Origin: Hippasteria phrygiana
Lineage: Eukaryota > Echinodermata > Asteroidea > Valvatida > Goniasteridae
Assembly: GCA_037893225.1 (NCBI GenBank)
Contig: JAZGUH010000770.1
Location: forward strand, 248,001 to 312,000
Reading direction: 5' to 3'
Length of the DNA stretch: 64,000 bases
How positions within the stretch are numbered: position 1 is the stretch's first letter; each line of letters opens with the position of its first letter. The notes below the pieces were generated by a model, which had not been told where the DNA came from, did no database searches, and saw only the letters and a program-made list of their open reading frames with translations. The position numbers were made by a program, and so were the translations under genes. This document shows, piece by piece, positions 42,558-55,060 of this stretch.

Positions 42558-45500
42558 CATTTTCTCTCAAAGACGGTATTCCACCCGAACTCCAAATACC
42601 GCATTTCCAAATTTTCTTAAAAATGGTCCGTCTTTAAGCGGCCAATTGGAGCAGAAGCCATTCTTGGAATAGGCCCTTGCTGAAATTAAGTGTGCCCAGG
42701 AAGGTGGGAATTATGAATATGAAAGAAAAATGTGAATTTTCCAAAACATGTGGGGTACACTTTCTCTCAAAGACGGCATTCCACCCGAAACTCTTAATAA
42801 CGCATTTTCAAATGTTCTTAAAAATGGTCCGTCTTTAAGCGGCTAATTGGAGCAGAAGCCATTCTTGGAATAGGCCCTTGCTGAAATTAAGTGTGCCCAG
42901 GAAGGTGGGAATTATGAATATGAAAGAAAAATATGAATATTCCAAAACATGTGCGGTACACTTTCTCTCAAAGACGGCATTCCACCCGAAACTCCAAATA
43001 CCGCATTTTCAAATATTCTGGAAAATGGTCCGTCTTTAAGCGGCCAATTGGAGCAGAAGCCATTCTTGGAATAGGCCCTTGCTGAAATTAAGTGTGCCCA
43101 GGAAGGTGGGAATTATGAATATGAAAGAAAAATGTGAATTTTCCAAAACATGTGCGGTACACTTTCTGTCAAAGACGGCATTCCACCCGAACTACAATAC
43201 CGCATTTCCAAATTTTCTTAAAAATGGTCCGTCTTTAAGCGGCTAATTGGAGCAGAAGCCATTCTTGGAATAGGCCCTTGCTGAAATTAAGTGTGCCCAG
43301 GAAGGTGGGAATTATGAATATGAAAGAAAAATATGAATATTCCAAAACATGTGCGGTACACTTTCTTTCAAAGACGGCATTTCACCCGAACTCCAAATAC
43401 CGCATTTTCAAATATTCTGGGAAAATGGTCCGTCTTTAAGCGGCTAATTGGAGCAGAAGCCATTCTTGGAATAGGCCCTTGCTGAAATTAAGTGTGCCCA
43501 GAAAGGTGGGAATTATGAATATGAAAGAAAAATATGAATATTCCAAAACATGTGCGGTACACTTTCTCTCAAAGACGGTACCGGTACTCCAAATACCGCA
43601 TTTTGAAATTTTCTTAAAAATGGTCCGTCTTTAAGCGGCTAATTGGAGCAGAAGCCATTCTTGGAATAGGCCCTTGCTGAAATTAAGTGTGCCCAGGAAG
43701 GTGGGAATTATGAATATGAAAGAAAAATATGAATTTTCCAAAACATGTGCGGTACACTTTCTCTCAAAGACGGCATTCCACCCGAACTACAATACCGCAT
43801 TTCCAAATTTTCTTAAAAATGGTCCGTCTTTAAGCGGCTAATTGGAGCAGAAGCCATTCTTGGAATAGGCCCTTGCTGAAATTAAGTGTGCCCAGGAAGG
43901 TGGGAATTATGAATATGAAAGAAAAATATGAATTTTCCAAAACATGTGCGGTACACTTTCTCTCAAAGACGGCATTCCACCCGAACTACAATACCGCATT
44001 TCCAAATTTTCTTAAAAATGGTCCGTCTTTAAGCGGCTAATTGGAGCAGAAGCCATTCTTGGAATAGGCCCTTGCTGAAATTAAGTGTGCCCAGGAAGGT
44101 GGGAATTATGAATATGAAAGAAAAATATGAATATTCCAAAACATGTGCGGTACACTTTCTTTCAAAGACGGCATTTCACCCGAACTCCAAATACCGCATT
44201 TTCAAATATTCTGGGAAAATGGTCCGTCTTTAAGCGGCTAATTGGAGCAGAAGCCATTCTTGGAATAGGCCCTTGCTGAAATTAAGTGTGCCCAGGAAGG
44301 TGAGAATTAGGAATATGAAAGAAAAATATGAATTTTCCAAAACGTGTGCGGTACACTTTCTTTCAAAGACGGCATTTCACCCGAACTCCAAATACCGCAT
44401 TTTCAAATATTCTGGGAAAATGGTCGTCTTTAAGCGGCTAATTGGAGCAGAAGCCATTCTTGGAATAGACCCTTGTTGAAATTAAGTGTGCCCAGGAAGG
44501 TGAGAATTAGGAATATGAAAGAAAAATGTGAATATTCCAAAACATGTGCGGTACACTTTCTCTCAAAGACGGTATTCCAAATACCGCATTTCCAAATTCT
44601 CTTAAAAATGGTCCGTCTTTAAGCGGCTAATTGGAGCAGAGGCCATTCTTGGAATAGGCCCTTGCTGAAATTAAGTGTGCCCAGGAAGGTGGGAATTATG
44701 AATATGAAAGAAAAATATGAATATTCCAAAACATGTGCGGTACACTTTCTCTCAAAGACGGCATTCCACCCGAAACTCTTTATAACGCATTTTCAAATGT
44801 TCTTAAAAATGGTCCGCCTTTAAGCGGCTAATTGGAGCAGAAGCCATTCTTGGAATAGGCCCTTGCTGAAATTAAGTGTGCCCAGGAAGGTGGGAATTAT
44901 GAATATGAAAGAAAAATATGAATAGTCCAAAACATGTGCGGTACACTTTCTCTCAAAGACGGTATTCCAAATACCGCATTTCCAAATTCTCTTAAAAATG
45001 GTCCGTCTTTAAGCGGCTAATTGGAGCAGAAGCCATTCTTGGAATAGGCCCTTGCTGAAATTAAGTGTGCCCAGGAAGGTGGGAATTATGAATATGAAAG
45101 AAAAATATGAATATTCCAAAACATGTGCGGTACACTTTCTCTCAAAGACGGCATTCCACCCGAAACTCTGAATAACGCATTTTCAAATGTTCTAAAAAAT
45201 GGTCCGCCTTTAAGCGGCTAATTGGAGCAGAAGCCATTCTTGGAATAGGCCCTTGCTGAAATTAAGTGTGCCCAGGAAGGTGGGAATTATGAATATGAAA
45301 GAAAAATATGAATTTTCCAAAACATGTGCGGTACACTTTCTCTCAAAGACGGCATTCCACCCGAACTACAATACCGCATTTCCAAATTTTCTTAAAAAGG
45401 GTCCGTCTTTAAGCGGCTAATTGGAGCAGAAGCCATTCTTGGAATAGGCCCTTGCTGAAATTAAGTGTGCCCAGGAAGGTGGGAATTATGAATATGAAAG

Positions 45501-48500
45501 AAAAATATGAATATTCCAAAACATGTGCGGTACACTTTCTTTCAAAGACGGCATTTCACCCGAACTCCAAATACCGCATTTTCAAATATTCTGGGAAAAT
45601 GGTCCGTCTTTAAGCGGCTAATTGGAGCAGAAGCCATTCTTGGAATAGGCCCTTGCTGAAATTAAGTGTGCCCAGGAAGGTGAGAATTAGGAATATGAAA
45701 GAAAAATATGAATTTTCCAAAACGTGTGCGGTACACTTTCTTTCAAAGACGGCATTTCACCCGAACTCCAAATACCGCATTTTCAAATATTCTGGGAAAA
45801 TGGTCCGTCTTTAAGCGGCTAATTGGAGCAGAAGCCATTCTTGGAATAGGCCCTTGCTGAAATTAAGTGTGCCCAGGAAGGTGGGAATTATGAATATGAA
45901 AGAAAAATATGAATATTCCAAAACATGTGCGGTACACTTTCTCTCAAAGACGGCATTCCACTCGAAACTCTGAATAACGCATTTTCAAATGTTCTGAAAA
46001 ATGGTCCGTCTTTAAGCGGCTAATTGGAGCAGAAGCCATTCTTGGAATAGGCCCTTGCTGAAATTAAGTGTGCCCAGGAAGGTGAGAATTAGGAATATGA
46101 AAGAAAAATATGAATATTCCAAAACATGTGCGGTACACTTTCTCTCAAAGACGGTATTCCAAATACCGCATTTCCAAATTCTCTTAAAAATGGTCCGTCT
46201 TTAAGCGGATAATTGGAGCAGAAGCCATTCTTGGAATAGGCCCTTGCTGAAATTAAGTGTGCCCAGGAAGGTGGGAATTATGAATATGAAAGAAAAATAT
46301 GAATATTCCAAAACATGTGCGGTACACTTTCTCTCAAAGACGGCATTCCACCCGAAACTCTTAATAACGCATTTTCAAATGTTCTTAAAAATGGTCCGCC
46401 TTTAAGCGGCTAATTGGAGCAGAAGCCATTCTTGGAATAGGCCCTTGCTGAAATTAAGTGTGCCCAGGAAGGTGAGAATTAGGAATATGAAAGAAAAATA
46501 TGAATTTTCCAAAACGTGTGCAGTACACTTTCTTTCAAAGACGGCATTTCACCCGAACTCCAAATACCGCATTTTCAAATATTCTGGAAAATGGTCCGTC
46601 TTTAAGCGGCCAATTGGAGCAGAAGCCATTCTTGGAATAGGCCCTTGCTGAAATTAAGTGTGCCCAGGAAGGTGGGAATTATGAATATGAAAGAAAAATG
46701 TGAATTTTCCAAAACATGTGCGGTACACTTTCTCTCAAAGACGGCATTCCACCCGAAACTCTTAATAACGCATTTTCAAATGTTCTTAAAAATGGTCCGT
46801 CTTTAAGCGGCTAATTGGAGCAGAAGCCATTCTTGGAATAGGCCCTTGCTGAAATTAAGTGTGCCCAGGAAGGTGGGAATTATGAATATGAAAGAAAAAT
46901 ATGAATAGTCCAAAACATGTGCGGTACACTTTCTCTCAAAGACGGTATTCCAAATACCGCATTTCCAAATTCTCTTAAAAATGGTCCGTCTTTAAGCGGC
47001 TAATTGGAGCAGAAGCCATTCTTGGAATAGGCCCTTGCTGAAATTAAGTGTGCCCAGGAAGGTGGGAATTATGAATATGAAAGAAAAATATGAATATTCC
47101 AAAACATGTGCGGTACACTTTCTCTCAAAGACGGCATTCCACCCGAAACTCTGAATAACGCATTTTCAAATGTTCTGAAAAATGGTCCGCCTTTAAGCGG
47201 CTAATTGGAGCAGAAGCCATTCTTGGAATAGGCCCTTGCTGAAATTAAGTGTGCCCAGGAAGGTGGGAATTATGAATATGAAAGAAAAATGTGAATTTTC
47301 CAAAACATGTGCGGTACACTTTCTCTCAAAGACGGCATTCCACCCGAAACTCTTAATAACGCATTTTCAAATGTTCTTAAAAATGGTCCGTCTTTAAGCG
47401 GCTAATTGGAGCAGAAGCCATTCTTGGAATAGGCCCTTGCTGAAATTAAGTGTGCCCAGGAAGGTGAGAATTAGGAATATGAAAGAAAAATATGAATTTT
47501 CCAAAACGTGTGCGGTACACTTTCTTTCAAAGACGGCATTTCACCCGAACTCCAAATACCGCATTTTCAAATATTCTGGAAAATGGTCCGTCTTTAAGCG
47601 GCCAATTGAAGCAGAAGCCATTCTTGGAATAGGCCCTTGCTGAAATTAAGTGTGCCCAGGAAGGTGGGAATTATGAATATGAAAGAAAAATATGAATTTT
47701 CCAAAACATGTGCGGTACACTTTTTCTCAAAGACGGCATTCCACCCGAAACTCTTAATAACGCATTTTCAAATGTTCTGAAAAATGGTCCGCCTTTAAGC
47801 GGCTATTTGGAGCAGAAGCCATTCTTGGAATAGGCCCTTGCTGAAATTAAGTGTGCCCAGGAAGGTGGGAATTATGAATATGAAAGAAAAATATGAATAT
47901 TCCAAAACATGTGCGGTACACTTTCTCTCAAAGACGGTATTCCAAATACCGCATTTCCAAATTCTCTTAAAAATGGTCCGTCTTTAAGCGGCTAATTGGA
48001 GCAGAAGCCATTCTTGGAATAGGCCCTTGCTGAAATTAAGTGTGCCCAGGAAGGTGAGAATTAGGAATATGAAAGAAAAATATGAATTTTCCAAAACGTG
48101 TGCGGTACACTTTCTTTCAAAGACGGCATTTCACCCGAACTCCAAATACCGCATTTTCAAATATTCTGGGAAAATGGTCCGTCTTTAAGCGGCTAATTGG
48201 AGCAGAAGCCATTCTTGGAATAGGCCCTTGCTGAAATTAAGTGTGCCCAGGAAGGTGGGAATTATGAATATGAAAGAAAAATATGAATATTCCAAAACAT
48301 GTGCGGTACACTTTCTCTCAAAGACGGCATTCCACCCGAAACTCTGAATAACGCATTTTCAAATGTTCTGAAAAATGGTCCGCCTTTAAGCGGCTAATTG
48401 GAGCAGAAGCCATTCTTGGAATAGGCCCTTGCTGAAATTAAGTGTGCCCAGGAAGGTGGGAATTATGAATATGAAAGAAAAATGTGAATTTTCCAAAACA

Positions 48501-51500
48501 TGTGCGGTACACTTTCTCTCAAAGACGGCATTCCACCCGAAACTCTTAATAACGCATTTTCAAATGTTCTTAAAAATGGTCCGTCTTTAAGCGGCTAATT
48601 GGAGCAGAAGCCATTCTTGGAATAGGCCCTTGCTGAAATTAAGTGTGCCCAGGAAGGTGAGAATTAGGAATATGAAAGAAAAATATGAATTTTCCAAAAC
48701 GTGTGCGGTACACTTTCTTTCAAAGACGGCATTTCACCCGAACTCCAAATACCGCATTTTCAAATATTCTGGAAAATGGTCCGTCTTTAAGCGGCCAATT
48801 GAAGCAGAAGCCATTCTTGGAATAGGCCCTTGCTGAAATTAAGTGTGCCCAGGAAGGTGGGAATTATGAATATGAAAGAAAAATATGAATTTTCCAAAAC
48901 ATGTGCGGTACACTTTTTCTCAAAGACGGCATTCCACCCGAAACTCTTAATAACGCATTTTCAAATGTTCTGAAAAATGGTCCGCCTTTAAGCGGCTATT
49001 TGGAGCAGAAGCCATTCTTGGAATAGGCCCTTGCTGAAATTAAGTGTGCCCAGGAAGGTGGGAATTATGAATATGAAAGAAAAATATGAATATTCCAAAA
49101 CATGTGCGGTACACTTTCTCTCAAAGACGGTATTCCAAATACCGCATTTCCAAATTCTCTTAAAAATGGTCCGCCTTTAAGCGGCTAATTGGAGCAGAAG
49201 CCATTCTTGGAATAGGCCCTTGCTGAAATTAAGTGTGCCCAGGAAGGTGAGAATTAGGAATATGAAAGAAAAATATGAATTTTCCAAAACGTGTGCAGTA
49301 CACTTTCTTTCAAAGACGGCATTTCACCCGAACTCCAAATACCGCATTTTCAAATATTCTGGAAAATGGTCCGTCTTTAAGCGGCCAATTGGAGCAGAAG
49401 CCATTCTTGGAATAGGCCCTTGCTGAAATTAAGTGTGCCCAGGAAGGTGGGAATTATGAATATGAAAGAAAAATGTGAATTTTCCAAAACATGTGCGGTA
49501 CACTTTCTCTCAAAGACGGCATTCCACCCGAAACTCTTAATAACGCATTTTCAAATGTTCTTAAAAATGGTCCGTCTTTAAGCGGCTAATTGGAGCAGAA
49601 GCCATTCTTGGAATAGGCCCTTGCTGAAATTAAGTGTGCCCAGGAAGGTGGGAATTATGAATATGAAAGAAAAATATGAATAGTCCAAAACATGTGCGGT
49701 ACACTTTCTCTCAAAGACGGTATTCCAAATACCGCATTTCCAAATTCTCTTAAAAATGGTCCGTCTTTAAGCGGCTAATTGGAGCAGAAGCCATTCTTGG
49801 AATAGGCCCTTGCTGAAATTAAGTGTGCCCAGGAAGGTGGGAATTATGAATATGAAAGAAAAATATGAATATTCCAAAACATGTGCGGTACACTTTCTCT
49901 CAAAGACGGCATTCCACCCGAAACTCTGAATAACGCATTTTCAAATGTTCTGAAAAATGGTCCGCCTTTAAGCGGCTAATTGGAGCAGAAGCCATTCTTG
50001 GAATAGGCCCTTGCTGAAATTAAGTGTGCCCAGGAAGGTGGGAATTATGAATATGAAAGAAAAATGTGAATTTTCCAAAACATGTGCGGTACACTTTCTC
50101 TCAAAGACGGCATTTCACCCGAAACTCTTAATAACGCATTTTCAAATGTTCTTAAAAATGGTCCGTCTTTAAGCGGCTAATTGGAGCAGAAGCCATTCTT
50201 GGAATAGGCCCTTGCTGAAATTAAGTGTGCCCAGGAAGGTGAGAATTAGGAATATGAAAGAAAAATATGAATTTTCCAAAACGTGTGCGGTACACTTTCT
50301 TTCAAAGACGGCATTTCACCCGAACTCCAAATACCGCATTTTCAAATATTCTGGAAAATGGTCCGTCTTTAAGCGGCCAATTGAAGCAGAAGCCATTCTT
50401 GGAATTGGCCCTTGCTGAAATTAAGTGTGCCCAGGAAGGTGGGAATTATGAATATGAAAGAAAAATATGAATTTTCCAAAACATGTGCGGTACACTTTTT
50501 CTCAAAGACGGCATTCCACCCGAAACTCTTAATAACGCATTTTCAAATGTTCTGAAAAATGGTCCGCCTTTAAGCGGCTATTTGGAGCAGAAGCCATTCT
50601 TGGAATAGGCCCTTGCTGAAATTAAGTGTGCCCAGGAAGGTGGGAATTATGAATATGAAAGAAAAATATGAATATTCCAAAACATGTGCGGTACACTTTC
50701 TCTCAAAGACGGTATTCCAAATACCGCATTTCCAAATTCTCTTAAAAATGGTCCGTCTTTAAGCGGCTAATTGGAGCAGAAGCCATTCTTGGAATAGGCC
50801 CTTGCTGAAATTAAGTGTGCCCAGGAAGGTGAGAATTAGGAATATGAAAGAAAAATATGAATTTTCCAAAACGTGTGCGGTACACTTTCTTTCAAAGACG
50901 GCATTTCACCCGAACTCCAAATACCGCATTTTCAAATATTCTGGGAAAATGGTCCGTCTTTAAGCGGCTAATTGGAGCAGAAGCCATTCTTGGAATAGGC
51001 CCTTGCTGAAATTAAGTGTGCCCAGGAAGGTGGGAATTATGAATATGAAAGAAAAATATGAATATTCCAAAACATGTGCGGTACACTTTCTCTCAAAGAC
51101 GGCATTCCACCCGAAACTCTGAATAACGCATTTTCAAATGTTCTGAAAAATGGTCCGCCTTTAAGCGGCTAATTGGAGCAGAAGCCATTCTTGGAATAGG
51201 CCCTTGCTGAAATTAAGTGTGCCCAGGAAGGTGGGAATTATGAATATGAAAGAAAAATGTGAATTTTCCAAAACATGTGCGGTACACTTTCTCTCAAAGA
51301 CGGCATTCCACCCGAAACTCTTAATAACGCATTTTCAAATGTTCTTAAAAATGGTCCGTCTTTAAGCGGCTAATTGGAGCAGAAGCCATTCTTGGAATAG
51401 GCCCTTGCTGAAATTAAGTGTGCCCAGGAAGGTGAGAATTATGAATATGAAAGAAAAATATGAATTTTCCAAAACGTGTGCGGTACACTTTCTTTCAAAG

Positions 51501-52282
51501 ACGGCATTTCACCCGAACTCCAAATACCGCATTTTCAAATATTCTGGAAAATGGTCCGTCTTTAAGCGGCCAATTGAAGCAGAAGCCATTCTTGGAATAG
51601 GCCCTTGCTGAAATTAAGTGTGCCCAGGAAGGTGGGAATTATGAATATGAAAGAAAAATATGAATTTTCCAAAACATGTGCGGTACACTTTTTCTCAAAG
51701 ACGGCATTCCACCCGAAACTCTTAATAACGCATTTTCAAATGTTCTGAAAAATGGTCCGCCTTTAAGCGGCTATTTGGAGCAGAAGCCATTCTTGGAATA
51801 GGCCCTTGCTGAAATTAAGTGTGCCCAGGAAGGTGGGAATTATGAATATGAAAGAAAAATATGAATATTCCAAAACATGTGCGGTACACTTTCTCTCAAA
51901 GACGGTATTCCAAATACCGCATTTCCAAATTCTCTTAAAAATGGTCCGTCTTTAAGCGGCTAATTGGAGCAGAAGCCATTCTTGGAATAGGCCCTTGCTG
52001 AAATTAAGTGTGCCCAGGAAGGTGGGAATTATGAATATGAAAGAAAAATATGAATATTCCAAAACATGTGCGGTACACTTTCTCTCAAAGACGGCATTCC
52101 ACCGGAAACTCTGAATAACGCATTTTCAAATGTTCTGAAAAATGGTCCGCCTTTAAGCGGCTAATTGGAGCAGAAGCCATTCTTGGAATAGGCCCTTGCT
52201 GAAATTAAGTGTGCCCAGGAAGGTGGGAATTATGAATATGAAAGAAAAATGTGAATTTTCCAAAACATGTGCGGTACACTTT
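42558..52282. repeat. Right tandem array, about 49 monomers with higher-order structure
   Basis: The array holds the same monomer as the left one in opposite orientation (for example CCAAAACATGTGCGGTACAC, CTGAAATTAAGTGTGCC). The array is 9.7 kb, almost twice the left one. A 2,775-bp higher-order period (about 14 monomers) is visible from about 46440: marker variants at 46445, 47437 and 48630 recur at 49220, 50212 and 51405, and the rare CAGTACAC variant at about 46511 recurs at about 49286. Repeated 68-codon frames in the monomers are by-products of the period. Confidence 0.93.
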
Positions 52283-52667
52283 CTTTTAAACAGAAGCTAT
52301 TGTGCTGAGCCGAAAGGAATTGATGTAGAGAAGCTTTTGAAATGGGCCCTCGCGAATTGACAAATTATTTCATAAAAAATACACATAAAATAGCGTTCAG
52401 TATAATAATGTACAGCTTTGCCTATACCTATTCTGAAAATTCAAGCAAAATTGGTTTGTAATTTCTTGATATTTTTCGAAAATTCGTTGCCTGAATCCAG
52501 TGATTTCATAAAAAAAAAAAAATCCTTTTGTCGGATGGATTCTAGTTTTCTATATGCGGCTGCTCTGATCGGGCGAATCGCGGGCCCTATTGCGAATCGC
52601 GGGCTGAATCGCGGGCTGAATCGCAGGCTGAATCGCGTGCTGAATCTCGGGCTAGCTTCCGCCAGGT
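52283..52667. repeat. Unique terminal inverted repeat, right
   Basis: Pairs with 19475-19833. It contains the short tandem AATCGCGGGCTG (52574-52648), longer than in the left copy, and ends CTTCCGCCAGGT. These terminal and array repeats are the likely transposase-binding DNA, by analogy with other fold-back elements. Confidence 0.85.
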
Positions 52668-53899
52668 GATCTGACCGGGCAAGTCTAGTATCCTGAAGTA
52701 CATGTACATAAGTGATGATAAAAGTGTATTTGATTATTAGGGAGAGTCTCCTGACTGTTTGAACAATTGTTCTTGAATATTGTATGGTATTGTATTATTG
52801 CAGATATGTATTTACTAGATTTGTGTAACAGAATGGTATTTCTGATTGCTGAATTGGTGTTTTACCAACTGATTACTGGTACATGTACTGGTTATGAATG
52901 AAGTTAGAGTATATTTTTAGTTTTAGTTCTTGTGCTCGTGATATTTGAGAATATGGGATTCTGATCCCAGATGCAATACAGTCCACAGTGATTTCAGCCA
53001 GCTCACCAGTGTCTCCATTTGTCTTTTCATTTGTACAGAGTTTCTGGGATCAACCCCCTTTAATGTACCTCCTGAGGTGATGTGTTTTCCATCACCTGGG
53101 GGGGGGGGGGGGGGGGGGGGGGCAACATATATATATATATATATTTAATTTTAATCATTTTCAAAGCATTGACCACACAATTACTGATAGGTTTCACGTA
53201 AGTGTTGAAAATAGGTTTTGCACAAACGTACTTTCCCCTGAATGAATGTCTTCTACACAGTATCTCCGGTGAAACTGCAGTTATTTCGAAATAGTAATAA
53301 TTAATTATGCAAAACCTAATTAATTATGCAAATTTTGTATGTAGATCTTAAAGAGTTATTTTCAGAGACTGCCTAAAATGTCATCTGCCGATTCTATGAT
53401 GCCAGTGGGTCTATGTGTCAAAGAAAGATATTCACATCCCTTCAAAGCTGATTTTTTGCGCCCTTTAGGGTTAATTATGTAAATTGCCATTGAAATTAAT
53501 TATGAACATCTGAAATCATAGATGTTATTGGAAGAATGCATACATAACATGCCTGCCAAAAATGGATGAAAGCAAATAAACCATTATGGAGACGGGGAGA
53601 AAATATCTTGTGATTATGTGATTTTCTTGGAGCCGTGGCCGCTATAAGGAAATACATAAAATGGCATTTGACCTCTAAGTAAAAGAAAAAATGACACAAG
53701 TTGTCCGTCCTTAGATTTGATGTATTTCGAGAACCCCTTGGGCTATTTTAAATATTTTTGCAGATTCTAGATTCTGGAGCCCTGCTCTTTCAAAGTAGCT
53801 ATAATTTACGGCCCAGGACTATGAGCAAAAAGAAAGAAAAAAAAAAATAATAATATGCAAAAAAGAAATAAAAAAATATGCAAACAAAAGAAAATTCCT
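52668..53899. other. Right flank of the giant element
   Basis: No gene is identified. It holds the right copy of the 81-bp direct repeat (52958-53038), a G homopolymer (53098-53122) followed by a (TA)n tract (about 53127-53144), and AT-rich DNA with repeated TTAATTATGCAAA words (53300-53335). Confidence 0.5.
52958..53038 (+). repeat. 81-bp direct repeat, right copy
   Basis: Identical to 18596-18676. Here the block runs straight into AGTTTCTGGGATC rather than into a splice-donor-like GTATGT, as if an intron had been removed or a different junction used. Confidence 0.8.
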
Positions 53900-54126
53900 A
53901 CTGCAAATGTGCCTGGGTGGAGGAAGGGCCTCCAAATTTGAACACCCTTCCTTTTGTAAGCGTGATGCTTTAGGACAAAGTAAAGCCCTCTGAAAATAAA
54001 ACAATTGTATCTACCGTGGTAGGGACGGGTCTCTCAATTCGAACACACCATTCTGAGTGTGATATCTTGAGACCCTCTCAAAATGACATTTTTACGTGCC
54101 TCGCCGGAGGACTGTAAAGTCAAACC
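53900..54126. repeat. Diverged tandem-repeat field, left portion
   Basis: Units of about 90-118 bp contain CACACCATTCTGAGTGTGATAT, CCCTCTGAAAATGACAT and GGAGGACTGTAAAGTCAAA. The field is split by the hAT element at 54127 and resumes at 56335. The first units are weakly conserved, so the left edge is approximate. Confidence 0.7.
54119..54126. repeat. hAT target-site duplication, left
   Basis: The 8 bases GTCAAACC immediately precede the element and are repeated exactly at 56335-56342. Eight-base duplications are diagnostic of hAT transposition. Confidence 0.92.
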
Positions 54127-54435
54127 CAGTGTTGTAGTCAAGGCCACAACCTCCGAGGCCGAGGCCAAGACCGAGGCCACAACCTCCGAGGCCGAGACCG
54201 AGGCCGAGGCCACAACGTCCGAGGCCAAGGCCGAGGCCGAGGCCACAACGTCCGAGGCCGAGGCCGGTTACTAAACACGTAATGAACTAATAATCCACTC
54301 AATGATTGGTCATTGTTGCAATTTTCAGAAATGGGCGGACTTGGGGGTTAGTATTTTATAGGAAATATCGTTCCACTGACCTGTTCAAAGTTTTGCGTTG
54401 TTGGATGGCGAGAAAAACGAGAGAAAAACGGCGCT

Positions 54436-54604
54436 CGTTTTCAACCGTCGGGCGGATGATAGCCTTTAGTCAACAAGACGCGCGTAGCTACCTGGACACG
54501 TGACGCGCCCCGAATGCCAGCATGTCCGGGGCGCGCCACTCGTCCGGGTAGCCACGCGCGCCTTGACTAAAGCCTACAGGGCAGTTTTCCAACGATTGAA
54601 AACA
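54436..54604. repeat. Long imperfect hairpin inside the hAT element
   Basis: The arms 54465-54512 and 54526-54573 pair over about 45 bases with a few mismatches (CTTTAGTCAA ... GCGCGCCCCG). Pairing resumes outside at 54436 (CGTTTTCAACCGT) against ACGATTGAAAACA near 54592-54604. The inner loop is about 13 bases. It could be a nested MITE. Confidence 0.65.
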
Positions 54605-54808
54605 ATATATATTTCCACTTTTCTTGACAACGACAGCACACCTGGTGCTATCATTTCACACGATGATTGAGACTACTATTAACTTACAGGCTGGTAAGGT
54701 ATTTCGTAATAATTCAGTAAAAACAAATTAGAGGATTACCAATCGTGTACACTACCTTCATTGTTGGATTTTATATTTTATTTTCAAGTCACGTCAATGG
54801 CAGGTTCC

Positions 54809-55060
54809 TTAAAGGATATGTTTATTGCATTTCAAGAACATAAGGGTCTCCAGCATCTATTGGGATAGCTTTGCACGGTGTGGCCTCATAATAATCCCTC
54901 CTCTGCTAAAAATGCGCTCCACTGGAGCACTGCTGGCTGGAACATAGTCTTGGGCCCAAGACCCTTGTGTTGTTATTTCGGAGCGCCCGCCGCGCGCCAG
55001 ATTCACTAACGTTGTGTCCTCGAAATCCCGGCTTCGTACGTGCGTTCTGGCCTCACGCAT
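54809..55060 (-). pseudogene. hAT transposase C-terminal fragment (dimerisation domain), broken
   Basis: On the minus strand this encodes DYVPASSAPVERIFSRGG, then IIMRPHRAKLSQ, the highly conserved motif of the hAT C-terminal dimerisation region, where SSAPxERxFS is the signature. After KLSQ an in-frame TAG interrupts, and the expected continuation (MLETLMFLKCNKHIL) follows before the final stop at 54809-54811. No DDE portion was found upstream in this strand. The fragment therefore marks the element as a decayed or deleted hAT copy that would depend on a transposase elsewhere. Confidence 0.85.

Larger units (their letters stand above)
19475..52667 (+). mobile_element. Giant (33.2 kb) fold-back DNA transposon with tandem-array terminal repeats
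   Basis: The element ends ACCTGGCGGAAGC at 19475 and GCTTCCGCCAGGT at 52667. From each end inwards there is a unique inverted repeat (19475-19833; 52283-52667), then an array of a 198-bp monomer in inverted orientation (19834-24857; 42558-52282), then a 17.7-kb core with one large spliced gene. The architecture resembles Foldback/NOF and some Phantom elements of the Mutator superfamily, and the encoded DDE domain is Mutator-like. I could not find a target-site duplication: flanks GGTAGATA (left) and GATCTGAC (right) do not match. The unique ends of the two sides differ by small indels, including a longer AATCGCGGGCTG repeat on the right. Confidence 0.85.

Noticed and set aside
44273..51611. 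Repeated 68-codon ORFs (MLKLSVPRKVRI...) in the right array, and mirrored ones in the left array
   Set aside because: They recur with the satellite period, start at TTG codons and vary in step with monomer class. They are open frames created by the repeat, not genes.
19466..52676. Target-site duplication of the giant element
   Set aside because: I compared 8-9 bases on each side for both possible end positions and found no match, so none is claimed.
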